A stretch of DNA of 64,000 nucleotides from CAYLXX01 sp964484325 (lineage in GTDB: Bacteria > Patescibacteriota > Microgenomatia > UBA1406 > GWC2-37-13): positions 1 through 64,000 of the forward strand of contig CAZAEE010000007.1 in assembly GCA_964484325.1 (NCBI GenBank), read 5' to 3'. A model generated the notes under the pieces. It saw only the letters and a list, made by a program, of their open reading frames with translations, was not told the DNA's origin and did not search any database. Positions within the stretch are counted from its first letter, which is position 1, and every line of letters begins with the position of its first letter. The translations under genes and the position numbers were made by a program. Shown piece after piece: positions 1 through 9,311 of the stretch.

Positions 1-54
1 GTCTTGAAAACTTGTGAGCGCAAGCTCTCAGAGGTTCGAATCCTCTACCCTCCG
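1..54 (+). tRNA. tRNA-Ser(UGA), 3' part
   Basis: The window opens inside a tRNA. The anticodon loop CTTGAAA gives anticodon UGA (Ser). A long variable arm follows (about 12-29), as expected for serine tRNA. The T arm pairs AGAGG with CCTCT around TTCGAAT (30-46). The 3' acceptor strand is 47-53 and the discriminator is G54, which is typical of tRNA-Ser. CCA is not encoded (next bases CAC). The 5' half lies outside the window. Confidence 0.9.
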
Positions 55-119
55 CACTGTCAAAATTATAATTATAGATTACAGTTGACAATAAACTACA
101 AATATTGTTTACTACTACA

Positions 120-2114
120 ATGGTCCCAAGATTCTTGAAGCAAATTCGCACTGGTCGATTTCGTAAAGGGATCATTGTTTTCTTCACAGTTATTTTTACT
201 TCATTATTTTTTCTTTCCCGGATAGTAGCACCTTCTCACGCTTCGCCAAACTGTTCGTTAGGTACTTCTCTTAATATTGTCGCTCATGAAGATGATGATT
301 TGCTTTTTCTGAGTCCAGATATATTACACAATATCCATGATGGAAAATGCGTGGTGACTGTTTTTGCCACAGCCGGTGATGCAGGACAGGACAGTTCATA
401 TTGGTTAGGCCGCGAAAATGGTCCAAAAGCAGCTTACGCTCTGATGAGTGGAGTGGTCAATACTTGGACACAATCTACTACCACAGTTTTAAATCACCCG
501 CTGACTTCTTTTAACCTGGATGCCAATCCTGCAGTAACGTTGATTTTCATGCGACTGCCTGATGGAAGCTTAAATGGTTCAGGATTCCCAAGTACAAATA
601 ATGAAAGTCTTCAGAAACTCTGGAGCAATACTATTAGTACAATTCACGCAATCGATGGATCAACCAGTTATGGGAAACAAGACTTTATCGATACATTAAC
701 AGGTATGATGAACATGTATCTACCTGGAGAAATTCGTACTCAAGACTATGTTAATGGTTATAGCAGTGCCGATCACAGTGACCATTTCACAATTTCTTAT
801 TTCACTAGATCTGCCCATCAGCAGTATGCTACTTCTCATGTATTAAGCTCATATGACGGATATCCAACTCAGTATCAGCCGCAAAATATTTTTGGCTCAG
901 ATCAAACAGACAAAGAAAATACTTTTCTTGCCTATGCACAATATGACGGGAGCGCCTGTCAGTCAGCTTCAGACTGCGATTCGTCAAACTATGGATTATG
1001 GTTGAGACGTCAATATATATTAGCCAGTGAAGGGCAGATTACTCCCACTCCGACTCCGTCAATCTCGCCAACAGCAACACCGACACCTACTCCAATTCCA
1101 GGTGGAAATATTGCACCTCAGGCTACTGTCACCGCGTCATCAGAAAACACTCAATATAGTCAGCTGGCTGTAAAAACAATTGACGGCTTCACAGACGGAT
1201 ATCCAAATGGGGATTATACCCACGAATGGGCCTCGGTTTGGGAGAGAGCCGGTGCCTGGCTCAATCTATCCTGGTCATCAACACACACAATCTCAAGTGT
1301 AGTTCTCTATGATAGACCAAATATTGATGACCAGATCACTTCAGGTACCATCGACTTTAGCGATGGTTCATCTATTCCAACAGGGTCACTCAATAATGAC
1401 GGCACCGCAGTGACACTTAATTTTCCACAAAAAACTGTTACCAGTTTGCGATTAAACATCACCGGTACCAGTGGCACGACCCAAAATGTCGGCTTAGCTG
1501 AAATTGGAATATTTGAGCAAACAGGACTGACGCCGACTCCGACTGCGATTTCAACACCCACACCTACACTAACACCAACAACAACGATCGTACCGACCTC
1601 AACTCCAACATCTACTCCTATGCCGACCAACACTTCTACACCAACTCCAACTAGAACTCCTACCCCTACACCTACAGTCTCGTTAACTCCAATTCCAGGA
1701 CAAATAATCACAGTAACATTCAACGACCTTTCTCAGATAAATCAATCATTAAATGGACAGTATCCAACAGGGGTGATTAATTGGGGAACAAATGTTTTCA
1801 ATGTCTCGCCACCTTTTAGAGAGTTTTCTACAAAGAGCATCTATTTTCACAACAATGTCACCACAGCCTCATTCTCCTTTGTGACTCCACGAAAATTACT
1901 CAGACTTGACGCTGACAATCAAGATGGCGGTACCAGCAAAATCAAAGTTACCTGTATGAACGGTTCAACCAATCCTGTCAAAACAGTTAATATCCCAGGA
2001 AGCACAGTTGTGACTATTGATACCTCATCTCTTTTTACTACTACGTGTAACTCAGTTACTCTGTATGCATCAAATCGCCAGGGTACCAACTTCGACAATC
2101 TCGTACTTCAGTAA
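120..2114 (+). CDS. Secreted PIG-L family deacetylase with carbohydrate-binding-like C-terminal modules
   Basis: PIG-L/LmbE-family enzymes remove N-acetyl groups from GlcNAc-type substrates using a zinc site. Here the metal motif is AHEDDD (family AHPDDE/D) about 55 residues in, with a second cluster near ADHSDHF. An N-terminal hydrophobic segment ending near SHA looks like a signal peptide, so the enzyme should act outside the membrane. After the catalytic part come a Thr-Pro linker, a discoidin (F5/8 C)-like domain with WASVWE and LSWSS motifs, a longer Thr-Pro linker and a C-terminal beta-rich domain of unknown type. I chose ATG 120; an in-frame TTG at 105 would add five residues. Its substrate is unknown; cell-wall or exopolysaccharide GlcNAc is a guess. 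It converges on the Lon-like gene. Confidence 0.8.
   Translation: MVPRFLKQIRTGRFRKGIIVFFTVIFTSLFFLSRIVAPSHASPNCSLGTSLNIVAHEDDDLLFLSPDILHNIHDGKCVVTVFATAGDAGQDSSYWLGRENGPKAAYALMSGVVNTWTQSTTTVLNHPLTSFNLDANPAVTLIFMRLPDGSLNGSGFPSTNNESLQKLWSNTISTIHAIDGSTSYGKQDFIDTLTGMMNMYLPGEIRTQDYVNGYSSADHSDHFTISYFTRSAHQQYATSHVLSSYDGYPTQYQPQNIFGSDQTDKENTFLAYAQYDGSACQSASDCDSSNYGLWLRRQYILASEGQITPTPTPSISPTATPTPTPIPGGNIAPQATVTASSENTQYSQLAVKTIDGFTDGYPNGDYTHEWASVWERAGAWLNLSWSSTHTISSVVLYDRPNIDDQITSGTIDFSDGSSIPTGSLNNDGTAVTLNFPQKTVTSLRLNITGTSGTTQNVGLAEIGIFEQTGLTPTPTAISTPTPTLTPTTTIVPTSTPTSTPMPTNTSTPTPTRTPTPTPTVSLTPIPGQIITVTFNDLSQINQSLNGQYPTGVINWGTNVFNVSPPFREFSTKSIYFHNNVTTASFSFVTPRKLLRLDADNQDGGTSKIKVTCMNGSTNPVKTVNIPGSTVVTIDTSSLFTTTCNSVTLYASNRQGTNFDNLVLQ
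1041..1100 (+). repeat. Thr-Pro linker repeat 1
   Basis: A low-complexity ACT/CCN codon run encodes a TPTPTP-type linker between the deacetylase and the discoidin-like domain. Such linkers are usually extended and extracellular. Confidence 0.8.
1530..1698 (+). repeat. Thr-Pro linker repeat 2
   Basis: A second, longer Thr/Pro-coding run separates the discoidin-like domain from the C-terminal domain. Its antisense frame stays open as a Val-Gly repeat, an artefact of the codon pattern. Confidence 0.8.
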
Positions 2115-2155
2115 TACAACATAAATACCTAATAAGAATTTTAAACGAGAAAACT

Positions 2156-3202
2156 TTAAGAAAGAAATTCTCGCAAGTTGGCTTCAGTGACAGTAAAATT
2201 TTGTCCTTCACCTTTAACTATTTTGTACGCTGCTTTGCGAACCATACCTTCGATGTTTCTTTCCAAAGTACGAATTCCGGCATCAAAGCCAAGAGGGCGG
2301 GTGATTTTTTCCCAGACTGCGTCGTCAATTTTAAACTGTTCTGGAGTCAGACCTGCTAAGACTATGTACTTTGGGAGAACATAGTTTTTGGCTATGACAA
2401 TTTTTTCTTCATCAGTGTAGGAGGGCATTTGAATGGTTTCCAGTCGATCCATGACGGCAGTTGAAAGGTTGGTGGTATTGTTGGCAGTTGCGACGAATAA
2501 CACTTCAGAAAGATCAAATGGATAGTCTATAAAATAATCAGTGAACGTTGCGTTTTGTTCAGGATCAAGAAGCTCAAGCAACACTCCCATAATGGCCGCT
2601 TTTGACTCAGGAGTAATCCGGTCCAGTTCATCAAGAAGAATTACCGGGTTGCGCGTGCCGACTTTTCGTAATGACTTCATAATAAGGCTTGGTTCTGCCT
2701 CGGGTGAAGTTTTTGCTTGACCTCGCAGATCATAGACTGAGGATAGACCGCCAAACGGAATCCGGGCAAACCTTCGGCCCAATGCCTCAGCAATTGATTG
2801 GGCAAACGTCGTTTTGCCTGTTCCCGCCAGCCCCACGAAAAAAAGTGACGGTGCGTGAAACGGCGTTCCCTGCATTTTCCTTTTGTGAATAATGAGTACC
2901 GATAAATATTCCAGTACCCGCGCTTTAATTTTTTCCAGACCATAGTGATTTTTATCAAGAACCTGTTTGGCGAGCGCGATATCAAGGATATCCTGGCTTT
3001 TAACTTCCCAGGGGAGGTTACTGATCCAGTCGATGTACTTTTCGGTCATATCAAGCTGGGACAAATTTCCTCCATACTTTAAGCTAAGTGCTATCCGGTC
3101 AATTTGCAGTAGCGCTTTTTCATGCAGATTAGCAGGTAGCTTAGCCGCCTGCAAACGGGTGCGAAGTTTATCTATTTCTGACAGACTATTTTGGGTGTCC
3201 AT
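2156..3202 (-). CDS. Lon-like AAA+ ATPase lacking the protease domain
   Basis: The 348 residues align in style with the middle of Lon protease. Residues 1-110 match the helical region before the ATPase (YIDWISNLPW, LDKNHYGLEKIKARVLEYL). The AAA+ core has Walker A GLAGTGKTT (124-132), Walker B ILLDELD (188-194), a sensor-1 Asn pair (241-242), a DRLE arginine-finger region (252-255) and sensor-2 GIRTLER (309-315). Full Lon is about 780 residues. The N-terminal LON substrate domain and the C-terminal Ser-Lys peptidase domain are both absent, and only about 40 bases separate this stop from the convergent gene, so no split protease half follows. It may be an unfoldase or chaperone; its position divergent to groESL fits a proteostasis role. 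A possible -10 on this strand (GATAAT, 3221-3226) lies beside the groES operator-like site. Confidence 0.85.
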   Translation of the reverse strand: MDTQNSLSEIDKLRTRLQAAKLPANLHEKALLQIDRIALSLKYGGNLSQLDMTEKYIDWISNLPWEVKSQDILDIALAKQVLDKNHYGLEKIKARVLEYLSVLIIHKRKMQGTPFHAPSLFFVGLAGTGKTTFAQSIAEALGRRFARIPFGGLSSVYDLRGQAKTSPEAEPSLIMKSLRKVGTRNPVILLDELDRITPESKAAIMGVLLELLDPEQNATFTDYFIDYPFDLSEVLFVATANNTTNLSTAVMDRLETIQMPSYTDEEKIVIAKNYVLPKYIVLAGLTPEQFKIDDAVWEKITRPLGFDAGIRTLERNIEGMVRKAAYKIVKGEGQNFTVTEANLREFLS

Positions 3203-3206
3203 ATCG

Positions 3207-3233
3207 TTAGCAGACTATGTATTATCTTGACAA
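3207..3233 (+). promoter_or_regulatory. CIRCE-like operator at the groES promoter (left half strong)
   Basis: TTAGCAGAC (3207-3215), nine bases, then TCTTGACAA (3225-3233). The left half is identical to the left arm of the CIRCE-like site at hrcA. The right half matches that site's right arm at 6 of 9 positions and contains the groES -35 hexamer. The 9-9-9 layout matches CIRCE. The dyad itself is weak here, so HrcA binding is inference. Confidence 0.5.
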
Positions 3234-3256
3234 AATGGCAAATCGTACGCTATAAT
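3227..3256 (+). promoter_or_regulatory. groESL promoter (sigma-70 type)
   Basis: Perfect consensus hexamers: -35 TTGACA (3227-3232) and -10 TATAAT (3251-3256) with an 18-base spacer. The start site is expected near 3263, giving a leader of about 28 nt before groES. Confidence 0.85.
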
Positions 3257-3290
3257 ACATTCATCATACAAATTATTCAAAGTAATATCT

Positions 3291-3593
3291 ATGGCAAAAA
3301 CTGCTAAGGCATCTATTCAACCCCTCTTCGATTACGTATTAATTAAGCCGCTCCAACAGGAACAAACACTTCCGTCAGGCATTGTTCTACCCGATACAGT
3401 GAAAGAAAAACCTCAAGTAGGTGAAGTTATGGCCGTCGGACCCGGAGGTATGGATCATGGTCATCAAGTACCGATGATTGTTAAAGTCGGTCAAAAAGTT
3501 ATTTATAAAAAATGGGGCGGGAATGAAGTAAAAGTTGGTCATGAAGAGTGGCTTCTTATTGAGCAAAAAGACGTTATGGCAGTTGTCAGTTAA
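3291..3593 (+). CDS. groES: Co-chaperonin GroES
   Basis: This is the lid of the GroEL folding chamber, a heptamer of about 10 kDa subunits in the cytoplasm. The 100-residue protein has the family features: an N-terminal PLFDYVLIKP strand, the mobile loop with TLPSGIVLPDTVKEKPQVGEV, GPGG, and the C-terminal EEWLLIEQKDVMAVV. Its length is normal. It is first in the groES-groEL operon (26 bases to groEL) behind a consensus promoter with a CIRCE-like half-site. There is no clear Shine-Dalgarno sequence before ATG 3291. Confidence 0.97.
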   Translation: MAKTAKASIQPLFDYVLIKPLQQEQTLPSGIVLPDTVKEKPQVGEVMAVGPGGMDHGHQVPMIVKVGQKVIYKKWGGNEVKVGHEEWLLIEQKDVMAVVS

Positions 3594-3613
3594 AAATTAT
3601 TAAGTTTTTTTAA

Positions 3614-5263
<1,650 letters not shown>

Positions 5264-5290
5264 TAATAACTTAAAAAATTACCACTATTT

Positions 5291-5313
5291 CCCCTCCGCA
5301 AGGAGGGGCTTTT
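5291..5313 (+). terminator. Intrinsic terminator of groESL
   Basis: CCCCTCC (5291-5297), loop GCAA, GGAGGGG (5302-5308), then CTTTT. A 7-bp GC-rich stem with a stable tetraloop and T-run just after groEL. Confidence 0.85.
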
Positions 5314-5350
5314 GTGAGATAATTATAGATAGAAAGGTGGTGATGAATAT

Positions 5351-5731
5351 ATGCTAAATTTTAGCTCGATCTTAGTTTTCTCCGAAGACGCCAAGAAACT
5401 GGCTGACTTTTATAAAAAAGTTTTTGATAAAGATCCTGATTGGTCAGATGGCGGATACTATGGATTTATGGCTGGCTCTGCTTTTTTATCGATTGGACCT
5501 CATGACAAAGTTCACGGAAAAAGTTCGAATCCTGAACGAATCATGATTAACTTTGAGACAAAAGATGTCAAAGGAGAGTTTGAAAGAATAAAAAAGACCG
5601 GTGCGACAGTCATTAAAGCACCATATCAAATGGGCGAAGATGGTAATGCCGCCTGGATAGCCACTTTAGCCGATCCAGATGGTAATTTCTTCCAACTGAT
5701 GACTCCTTGGGAAGATATGAAGAAAAAATGA
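5351..5731 (+). CDS. VOC (glyoxalase/bleomycin-resistance fold) protein
   Basis: A single vicinal-oxygen-chelate module of 126 residues: FSSILVFSEDAKKLADFYKKVF at the start and IATLADPDGNFFQLMTP at the end, the usual beta-alpha-beta repeats. The family includes metal-dependent lyases, dioxygenases and drug-binding proteins; sequence alone does not fix the reaction here. The start ATG 5351 is supported by a strong Shine-Dalgarno sequence (AAGGTGGTGAT, 5336-5346), unusual for this window. It lies between the groEL terminator and the typA promoter, so it is probably monocistronic. Confidence 0.85.
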   Translation: MLNFSSILVFSEDAKKLADFYKKVFDKDPDWSDGGYYGFMAGSAFLSIGPHDKVHGKSSNPERIMINFETKDVKGEFERIKKTGATVIKAPYQMGEDGNAAWIATLADPDGNFFQLMTPWEDMKKK

Positions 5732-5747
5732 TCTTTCCCATACAAAG

Positions 5748-5756
5748 TGGTATAAT
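5748..5756 (+). promoter_or_regulatory. typA promoter, extended -10
   Basis: TGG followed by perfect TATAAT (5751-5756). I see no good -35. The start site is expected near 5763, only a few bases before the hairpin at 5767. Confidence 0.65.
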
Positions 5757-5766
5757 ATACGTCATA

Positions 5767-5798
5767 GACACGCAGTATTCGTGCGTGTCTTTTCTTTT
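5767..5798 (+). terminator. Hairpin plus T-run between VOC gene and typA
   Basis: GACACGCA (5767-5774), a 7-base loop, TGCGTGTC (5782-5789), then TTTTCTTTT. It looks like an intrinsic terminator for read-through from the VOC gene. It lies downstream of the typA -10, so it would also form the very 5' end of the typA mRNA. Confidence 0.7.
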
Positions 5799-5803
5799 GA
5801 CCT

Positions 5804-7654
5804 ATGGAAATCAGAAACATTGCCATTATTGCTCACGTTGATCACGGGAAAACTACCTTGGTTGATGCTCTTTTGAAACAAACTCATACGTTCCGCGACA
5901 ATCAGAAAGAAATGGGTGAGTCGCTTATCATGGACTCCAACGACCTTGAGCGGGAAAAAGGCATCACCATTCTCGCTAAAAACACCTCAGTTTTTTATAA
6001 GGACACAAAAATCAATATTATTGATACTCCAGGACACGCCGACTTTGGCGGTGAGGTGGAGCGAATTATCAACATGGCCTCCGGTGCGTTGCTTCTTGTG
6101 GATGCTGCCGAAGGTCCTCTACCTCAGACGAAGTTTGTTTTAAAAAAAGCGCTTGAGGCGAAGCTGAAAATCATTTTAGTGATCAATAAAATCGATAAAA
6201 AAGACGCCCGCCCCCAAGAAGTTCTTCACGAAGTTGAGTCGTTATTTCTTGAACTGGCTCACGATGAGTCAATGCTTCATTTCACGACTTTGTACGGTGT
6301 GGGACGTGACGGAAAGATGTTTCTTAATCTTCCTGAACACTATTCACAGGAGATGGCTGGTGACCTGCAACCGCTTTTTGAAGCGATTTTAAAACAAATT
6401 CCCAATAGTGCCATTGATGAAGAAAAACCTTTTCAGATGTTGATCTCGACTTTGGATACCGATAAATATGTTGGAAAAATGTGTATTGGTAAAGTCAATC
6501 GGGGTAAGCTGAAGAGAAATGACTCAATTGCTCTTGTTCAAGATGGTGTGGTGCAAGGTACCTATAAGGCTTTGAAACTGTATACCAGTGAAGGCTTGAA
6601 TCGGGTAGAAGTAGATGAAGTTACAGCAGGCGATATTGTGGCTGTTGCAGGTATTTCCGAGTTGACCATTGGTCAGACAATTGCCGATCCGGTCCAGCCT
6701 GAAGGGTTACCATCAATTCAGGTTGAGGAGCCGACGATTAAAGTCACCATCGGCCCCAATACTAGTCCATTTGGCGGCCGTGAAGGTAAATTCAGCACCT
6801 CAAGACAGTTGAAGGAACGGCTTACTAAAGAAGCCGAGACCAACTTAGGTCTTCGTATCGAAGAAGATCCTGACGGGGTTGGATTCACCGTCTATGGCCG
6901 AGGAGAGTTGCATCTGGCAGTCTTGATTGAAACTCTGCGACGTGAAGGCTATGAAATGCAAGTTTCAAAACCGCACGTTATTTATAAAACTGTCTCTGGC
7001 AAAAAATGCGAGCCATACGAGGAAGTTACCATTGACATTCATCAAGATTTTTTAGGTATTATCTCAGAGGAAATGGGCAAGCGCAAAGGCATCATGGAAA
7101 ATATGCATACCGATCACAACAATAATGCCCGCCTTGTCTATAAAATCTCCAGCCGCAATCTTCTGGGCATTCGTAACTCATTACTGACAAAAACTAGAGG
7201 TACAATCCTCATGAATACGTATTTATTAGGATATGAGCCAGTTGGTCCTCACATGGATTCTTTGAGAAATGGTGCTATTGTGGCCACCAATCCTGGTACG
7301 ACTTTAACGTATGGACTGGTAAATGCTCAAGAGCGAGGTACTTTATTTGTCGGTCCGGGAGTTGATGTCTATGAAGGTATGGTAGTTGGAGTGGCCTCTC
7401 GCGAACAAGATGTTGAGGTTAACGTCTGCAAAGGCAAAAAATTGACTAACAATCGCTCAGCTGGAGAGGGAGTGTCTGATTCACTAGCACCGGCGACAAT
7501 CTTATCACTCGAGCAATGTCTTGACTTCATCAACGACGACGAGCTTCTTGAAGTGACTCCATTAAACTTGCGAATGCGCAAACGATATCTTTCCTTGACT
7601 GAGCGCCGGGTCATCAATCGTAGAGAGCGCAGCATAGCATCCCAGGGACAATAA
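5804..7654 (+). CDS. typA: Ribosome-associated GTPase TypA/BipA
   Basis: Translational GTPase that binds the ribosome and supports large-subunit assembly and stress or cold adaptation in known bacteria. The 616 residues are full length: G1 AHVDHGKTT, a G2-region [10 protein letters not shown]3 [16 protein letters not shown]4 [10 protein letters not shown], then the EF-G-like domains and the TypA-specific C-terminus ([31 protein letters not shown]). It starts at ATG 5804 ([16 protein letters not shown]) with no Shine-Dalgarno sequence; the 41-nt leader is mostly one stable hairpin. The next gene has its own promoter. Confidence 0.97.
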   Translation: MEIRNIAIIAHVDHGKTTLVDALLKQTHTFRDNQKEMGESLIMDSNDLEREKGITILAKNTSVFYKDTKINIIDTPGHADFGGEVERIINMASGALLLVDAAEGPLPQTKFVLKKALEAKLKIILVINKIDKKDARPQEVLHEVESLFLELAHDESMLHFTTLYGVGRDGKMFLNLPEHYSQEMAGDLQPLFEAILKQIPNSAIDEEKPFQMLISTLDTDKYVGKMCIGKVNRGKLKRNDSIALVQDGVVQGTYKALKLYTSEGLNRVEVDEVTAGDIVAVAGISELTIGQTIADPVQPEGLPSIQVEEPTIKVTIGPNTSPFGGREGKFSTSRQLKERLTKEAETNLGLRIEEDPDGVGFTVYGRGELHLAVLIETLRREGYEMQVSKPHVIYKTVSGKKCEPYEEVTIDIHQDFLGIISEEMGKRKGIMENMHTDHNNNARLVYKISSRNLLGIRNSLLTKTRGTILMNTYLLGYEPVGPHMDSLRNGAIVATNPGTTLTYGLVNAQERGTLFVGPGVDVYEGMVVGVASREQDVEVNVCKGKKLTNNRSAGEGVSDSLAPATILSLEQCLDFINDDELLEVTPLNLRMRKRYLSLTERRVINRRERSIASQGQ

Positions 7655-7661
7655 TTTTCGC

Positions 7662-7689
7662 TTGCAATTTTTACTATTAGTGGTATAAA
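7662..7689 (+). promoter_or_regulatory. Promoter of the LytR_C gene
   Basis: -35 TTGCAA (7662-7667), 16-base spacer, -10 TATAAA (7684-7689) with TGG just before it. The start is expected about 15 nt before ATG 7711. Confidence 0.6.
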
Positions 7690-7710
7690 TGTCATAGTGA
7701 TCACCAACAT

Positions 7711-8316
7711 ATGGTAGATACCTCCGTGTCAAGCTTAAACCAACCAAAGAAAGGTGGAAAGAAAAAAATTCTCGTTATTCTCGTGATCTTGATTATTGCA
7801 GGATTGGGAGTTTTCGCTTATCGATATTTTAATAAATCACAACCAAAAGAAGCCAAACCAGTCACTTCACCTGAACCAAGCACGACTCCGAAGCCAACCA
7901 TTGATAAAAAATCAATCAAAATCCAAGTACAAAATGGTACTGGTACTCCCGGTCAGGCTAGTAGTGCGGTTGATGCGTTGACTAAGGCAGGGTACAGTGC
8001 AGAAAATATCAAGACAAGCAACGCGAAGACTTTTGACGCCTCATCTACGACAATTTCAGCGAAAAAAGGGTTTGATGATGTTGCCAGTGATATACGTGAT
8101 GCGCTTAAGCCAACATTTAGCGACACAACCATTGACTCGACACCGCTTGATGATAAAAGTGAGTTTGATATCGTGATCGTCACCGGTGGAAAGAAGTTTG
8201 AAACAGCCACTCCCTCAGCTTCTTCAGAAGCAACCACGAAACCGAATCCGACTACTACAACAGGGCCAACAACTACTTCTGCAACTTCTACACCTTCACC
8301 AACGCCGACACCTTAA
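7711..8316 (+). CDS. Membrane-anchored LytR_C domain protein
   Basis: A 201-residue protein with a short basic cytoplasmic N-terminus, one membrane helix (about residues 19-40, KKILVILVILIIAGLGVFAY), a Pro-rich spacer, a LytR C-terminal-type domain (about 68-160, KIQVQNGTGTPGQASSAVDALTKAGY) and a Thr/Pro/Ser-rich tail. LytR_C domains occur next to LytR-CpsA-Psr enzymes that attach polymers to peptidoglycan; the catalytic LCP domain is absent here. An extracellular, wall-associated role is inferred. It has its own promoter. Confidence 0.75.
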   Translation: MVDTSVSSLNQPKKGGKKKILVILVILIIAGLGVFAYRYFNKSQPKEAKPVTSPEPSTTPKPTIDKKSIKIQVQNGTGTPGQASSAVDALTKAGYSAENIKTSNAKTFDASSTTISAKKGFDDVASDIRDALKPTFSDTTIDSTPLDDKSEFDIVIVTGGKKFETATPSASSEATTKPNPTTTTGPTTTSATSTPSPTPTP

Positions 8317-8372
8317 AAGGATTTTATAGGAAGAAAATTACCTTGAAGAAATTGATATGTATCAGGATGATA

Positions 8373-8567
8373 TCACTTTTTTAAAGTGGGATAAAGATGA
8401 GCAAGAATTGCAAGTGCTATGAAAAGAACTCCCCATCGAACGGGGTGACTGCCAATAAAAGGATACGTAATTAATATTCCTATGCCAAGACCACCTAAAA
8501 AATGAGCAGTTGCATTATATGCAGGGTGTTGTTTAAAGTATTTTTCTGTTTTCTTGAAAAAGTACAT
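8373..8567 (-). CDS. Small two-helix membrane protein
   Basis: The 64 residues hold a basic N-terminus (MYFFKKTEKYFKQHP), then two predicted membrane helices (HFLGGLGIGILITYPFIG and VRWGVLFIALAILAHLY) and a lysine end. I do not recognise a family. It has an upstream promoter candidate with perfect TTGACA on the same strand, which supports expression. The function is unknown. Confidence 0.55.
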   Translation of the reverse strand: MYFFKKTEKYFKQHPAYNATAHFLGGLGIGILITYPFIGSHPVRWGVLFIALAILAHLYPTLKK

Positions 8568-8576
8568 GCTACTTTC

Positions 8577-8605
8577 AGATTAGTCGTCGTAAAGTTTATT
8601 GTCAA
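8577..8605 (-). promoter_or_regulatory. Candidate promoter of the small membrane protein
   Basis: On the minus strand: TTGACA (8600-8605), 17-base spacer, TAATCT (8577-8582). The -35 is perfect and the -10 weak. Confidence 0.4.
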
Positions 8606-8657
8606 GTCTAGATATGTGTCTAAGCAATTGGAAGAGGTTAGAATTTTTTATTCGGAA

Positions 8658-9230
8658 TCATGTAGCATATATATAATTGAAGCCGTAAATATTTCCTCTG
8701 TTAAGGAGTTTCCTTAGACCCCTATTATGTATTTCATAAGCACGCTGACTACTTATACCAATTGTTCCTTTGTGATCTAATCCTTGATTCTTCATTTGAG
8801 CACCTATATTTTTAAATGTTTGGGCTTCCTCGTTAAGTCCATAATATTTTCTAATTACAAATTGTTCACGGGGAGAAAGACGTTGTATAGCTTCTTCGGC
8901 AGAAGTCGCTAATTCTGTTAATTTTAGAGGATCTTCTAAGATTGTAGCAAATCTTGCGCGATTTCTCCGATGAGCCTCTGTCCGTTCTATGTGCCATTGA
9001 TGTGTTGGATTAACATATTTTAGTTCTTTGTCAAGCTTATAAACTTTTCTAACAAAATTTACATATGGCATATATGTTTCTTCATCAGAAATCTCTTTAT
9101 TATTTTGATCTTCTATCCCAGTAGGAGATTGAGATGGACTATTCTCCAAAAAACGATAAATTTCACTCAATCTATTATTTGTCCACTGTATCTCTGCTGC
9201 GTAGTTTCTATGGGATTTTTTTTCTGACAT
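8658..9230 (-). CDS. Sigma-70 region-4-like DNA-binding protein
   Basis: The 190 residues end in a helix-turn-helix resembling sigma factor region 4: AIQRLSPREQFVIRKYYGL (about 114-132), NIGAQM, then GISSQRAYEIHNRGLRKL (158-175). In sigma-70 this module contacts the -35 element. Between the first HTH helix and the recognition helix there is an insertion of about ten residues (KNQGLDHKGT) not seen in ordinary region 4. Residues 1-110 are charged, lack region 2 motifs and are unrecognised. It could be a regulator or a partial sigma-like factor. A leaderless-type promoter lies upstream, and the gene is flanked by unknown genes. Confidence 0.65.
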   Translation of the reverse strand: MSEKKSHRNYAAEIQWTNNRLSEIYRFLENSPSQSPTGIEDQNNKEISDEETYMPYVNFVRKVYKLDKELKYVNPTHQWHIERTEAHRRNRARFATILEDPLKLTELATSAEEAIQRLSPREQFVIRKYYGLNEEAQTFKNIGAQMKNQGLDHKGTIGISSQRAYEIHNRGLRKLLNRGNIYGFNYIYAT

Positions 9231-9236
9231 CTGGAA

Positions 9237-9242
9237 AGTATA
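9237..9242 (-). promoter_or_regulatory. -10 box of the sigma-4-like gene
   Basis: TATACT preceded by TGA on the minus strand, ending 6 bases before ATG 9230. This predicts a leaderless mRNA. Confidence 0.6.
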
Positions 9243-9281
9243 TCAAAAGCTTTTTAAGATAACAATATTGTAAATTACAAA

Positions 9282-9297
9282 GTCCAGGCAGGTGGAC
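9282..9297 (-). terminator. Weak hairpin after the 9312-9929 gene
   Basis: On the minus strand GTCCA pairs with TGGAC around a 6-base loop, followed by TTTGTAATTT. The stem is short, so this is only a possible terminator. Confidence 0.3.
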
Positions 9298-9311
9298 GAC
9301 GTTAAAACTTT

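Noticed and set aside
1041..1698. Short repeated units that might suggest a CRISPR or satellite array
   Set aside because: They are in-frame Thr/Pro codons in a secreted protein, without constant repeats or spacers. No CRISPR array was seen in the window.
1307..1723. Long minus-strand frame encoding a Val-Gly repeat
   Set aside because: It is the antisense of the Thr-Pro linker and discoidin-like coding region; it has no start signals and its low complexity follows from the codon repeats.
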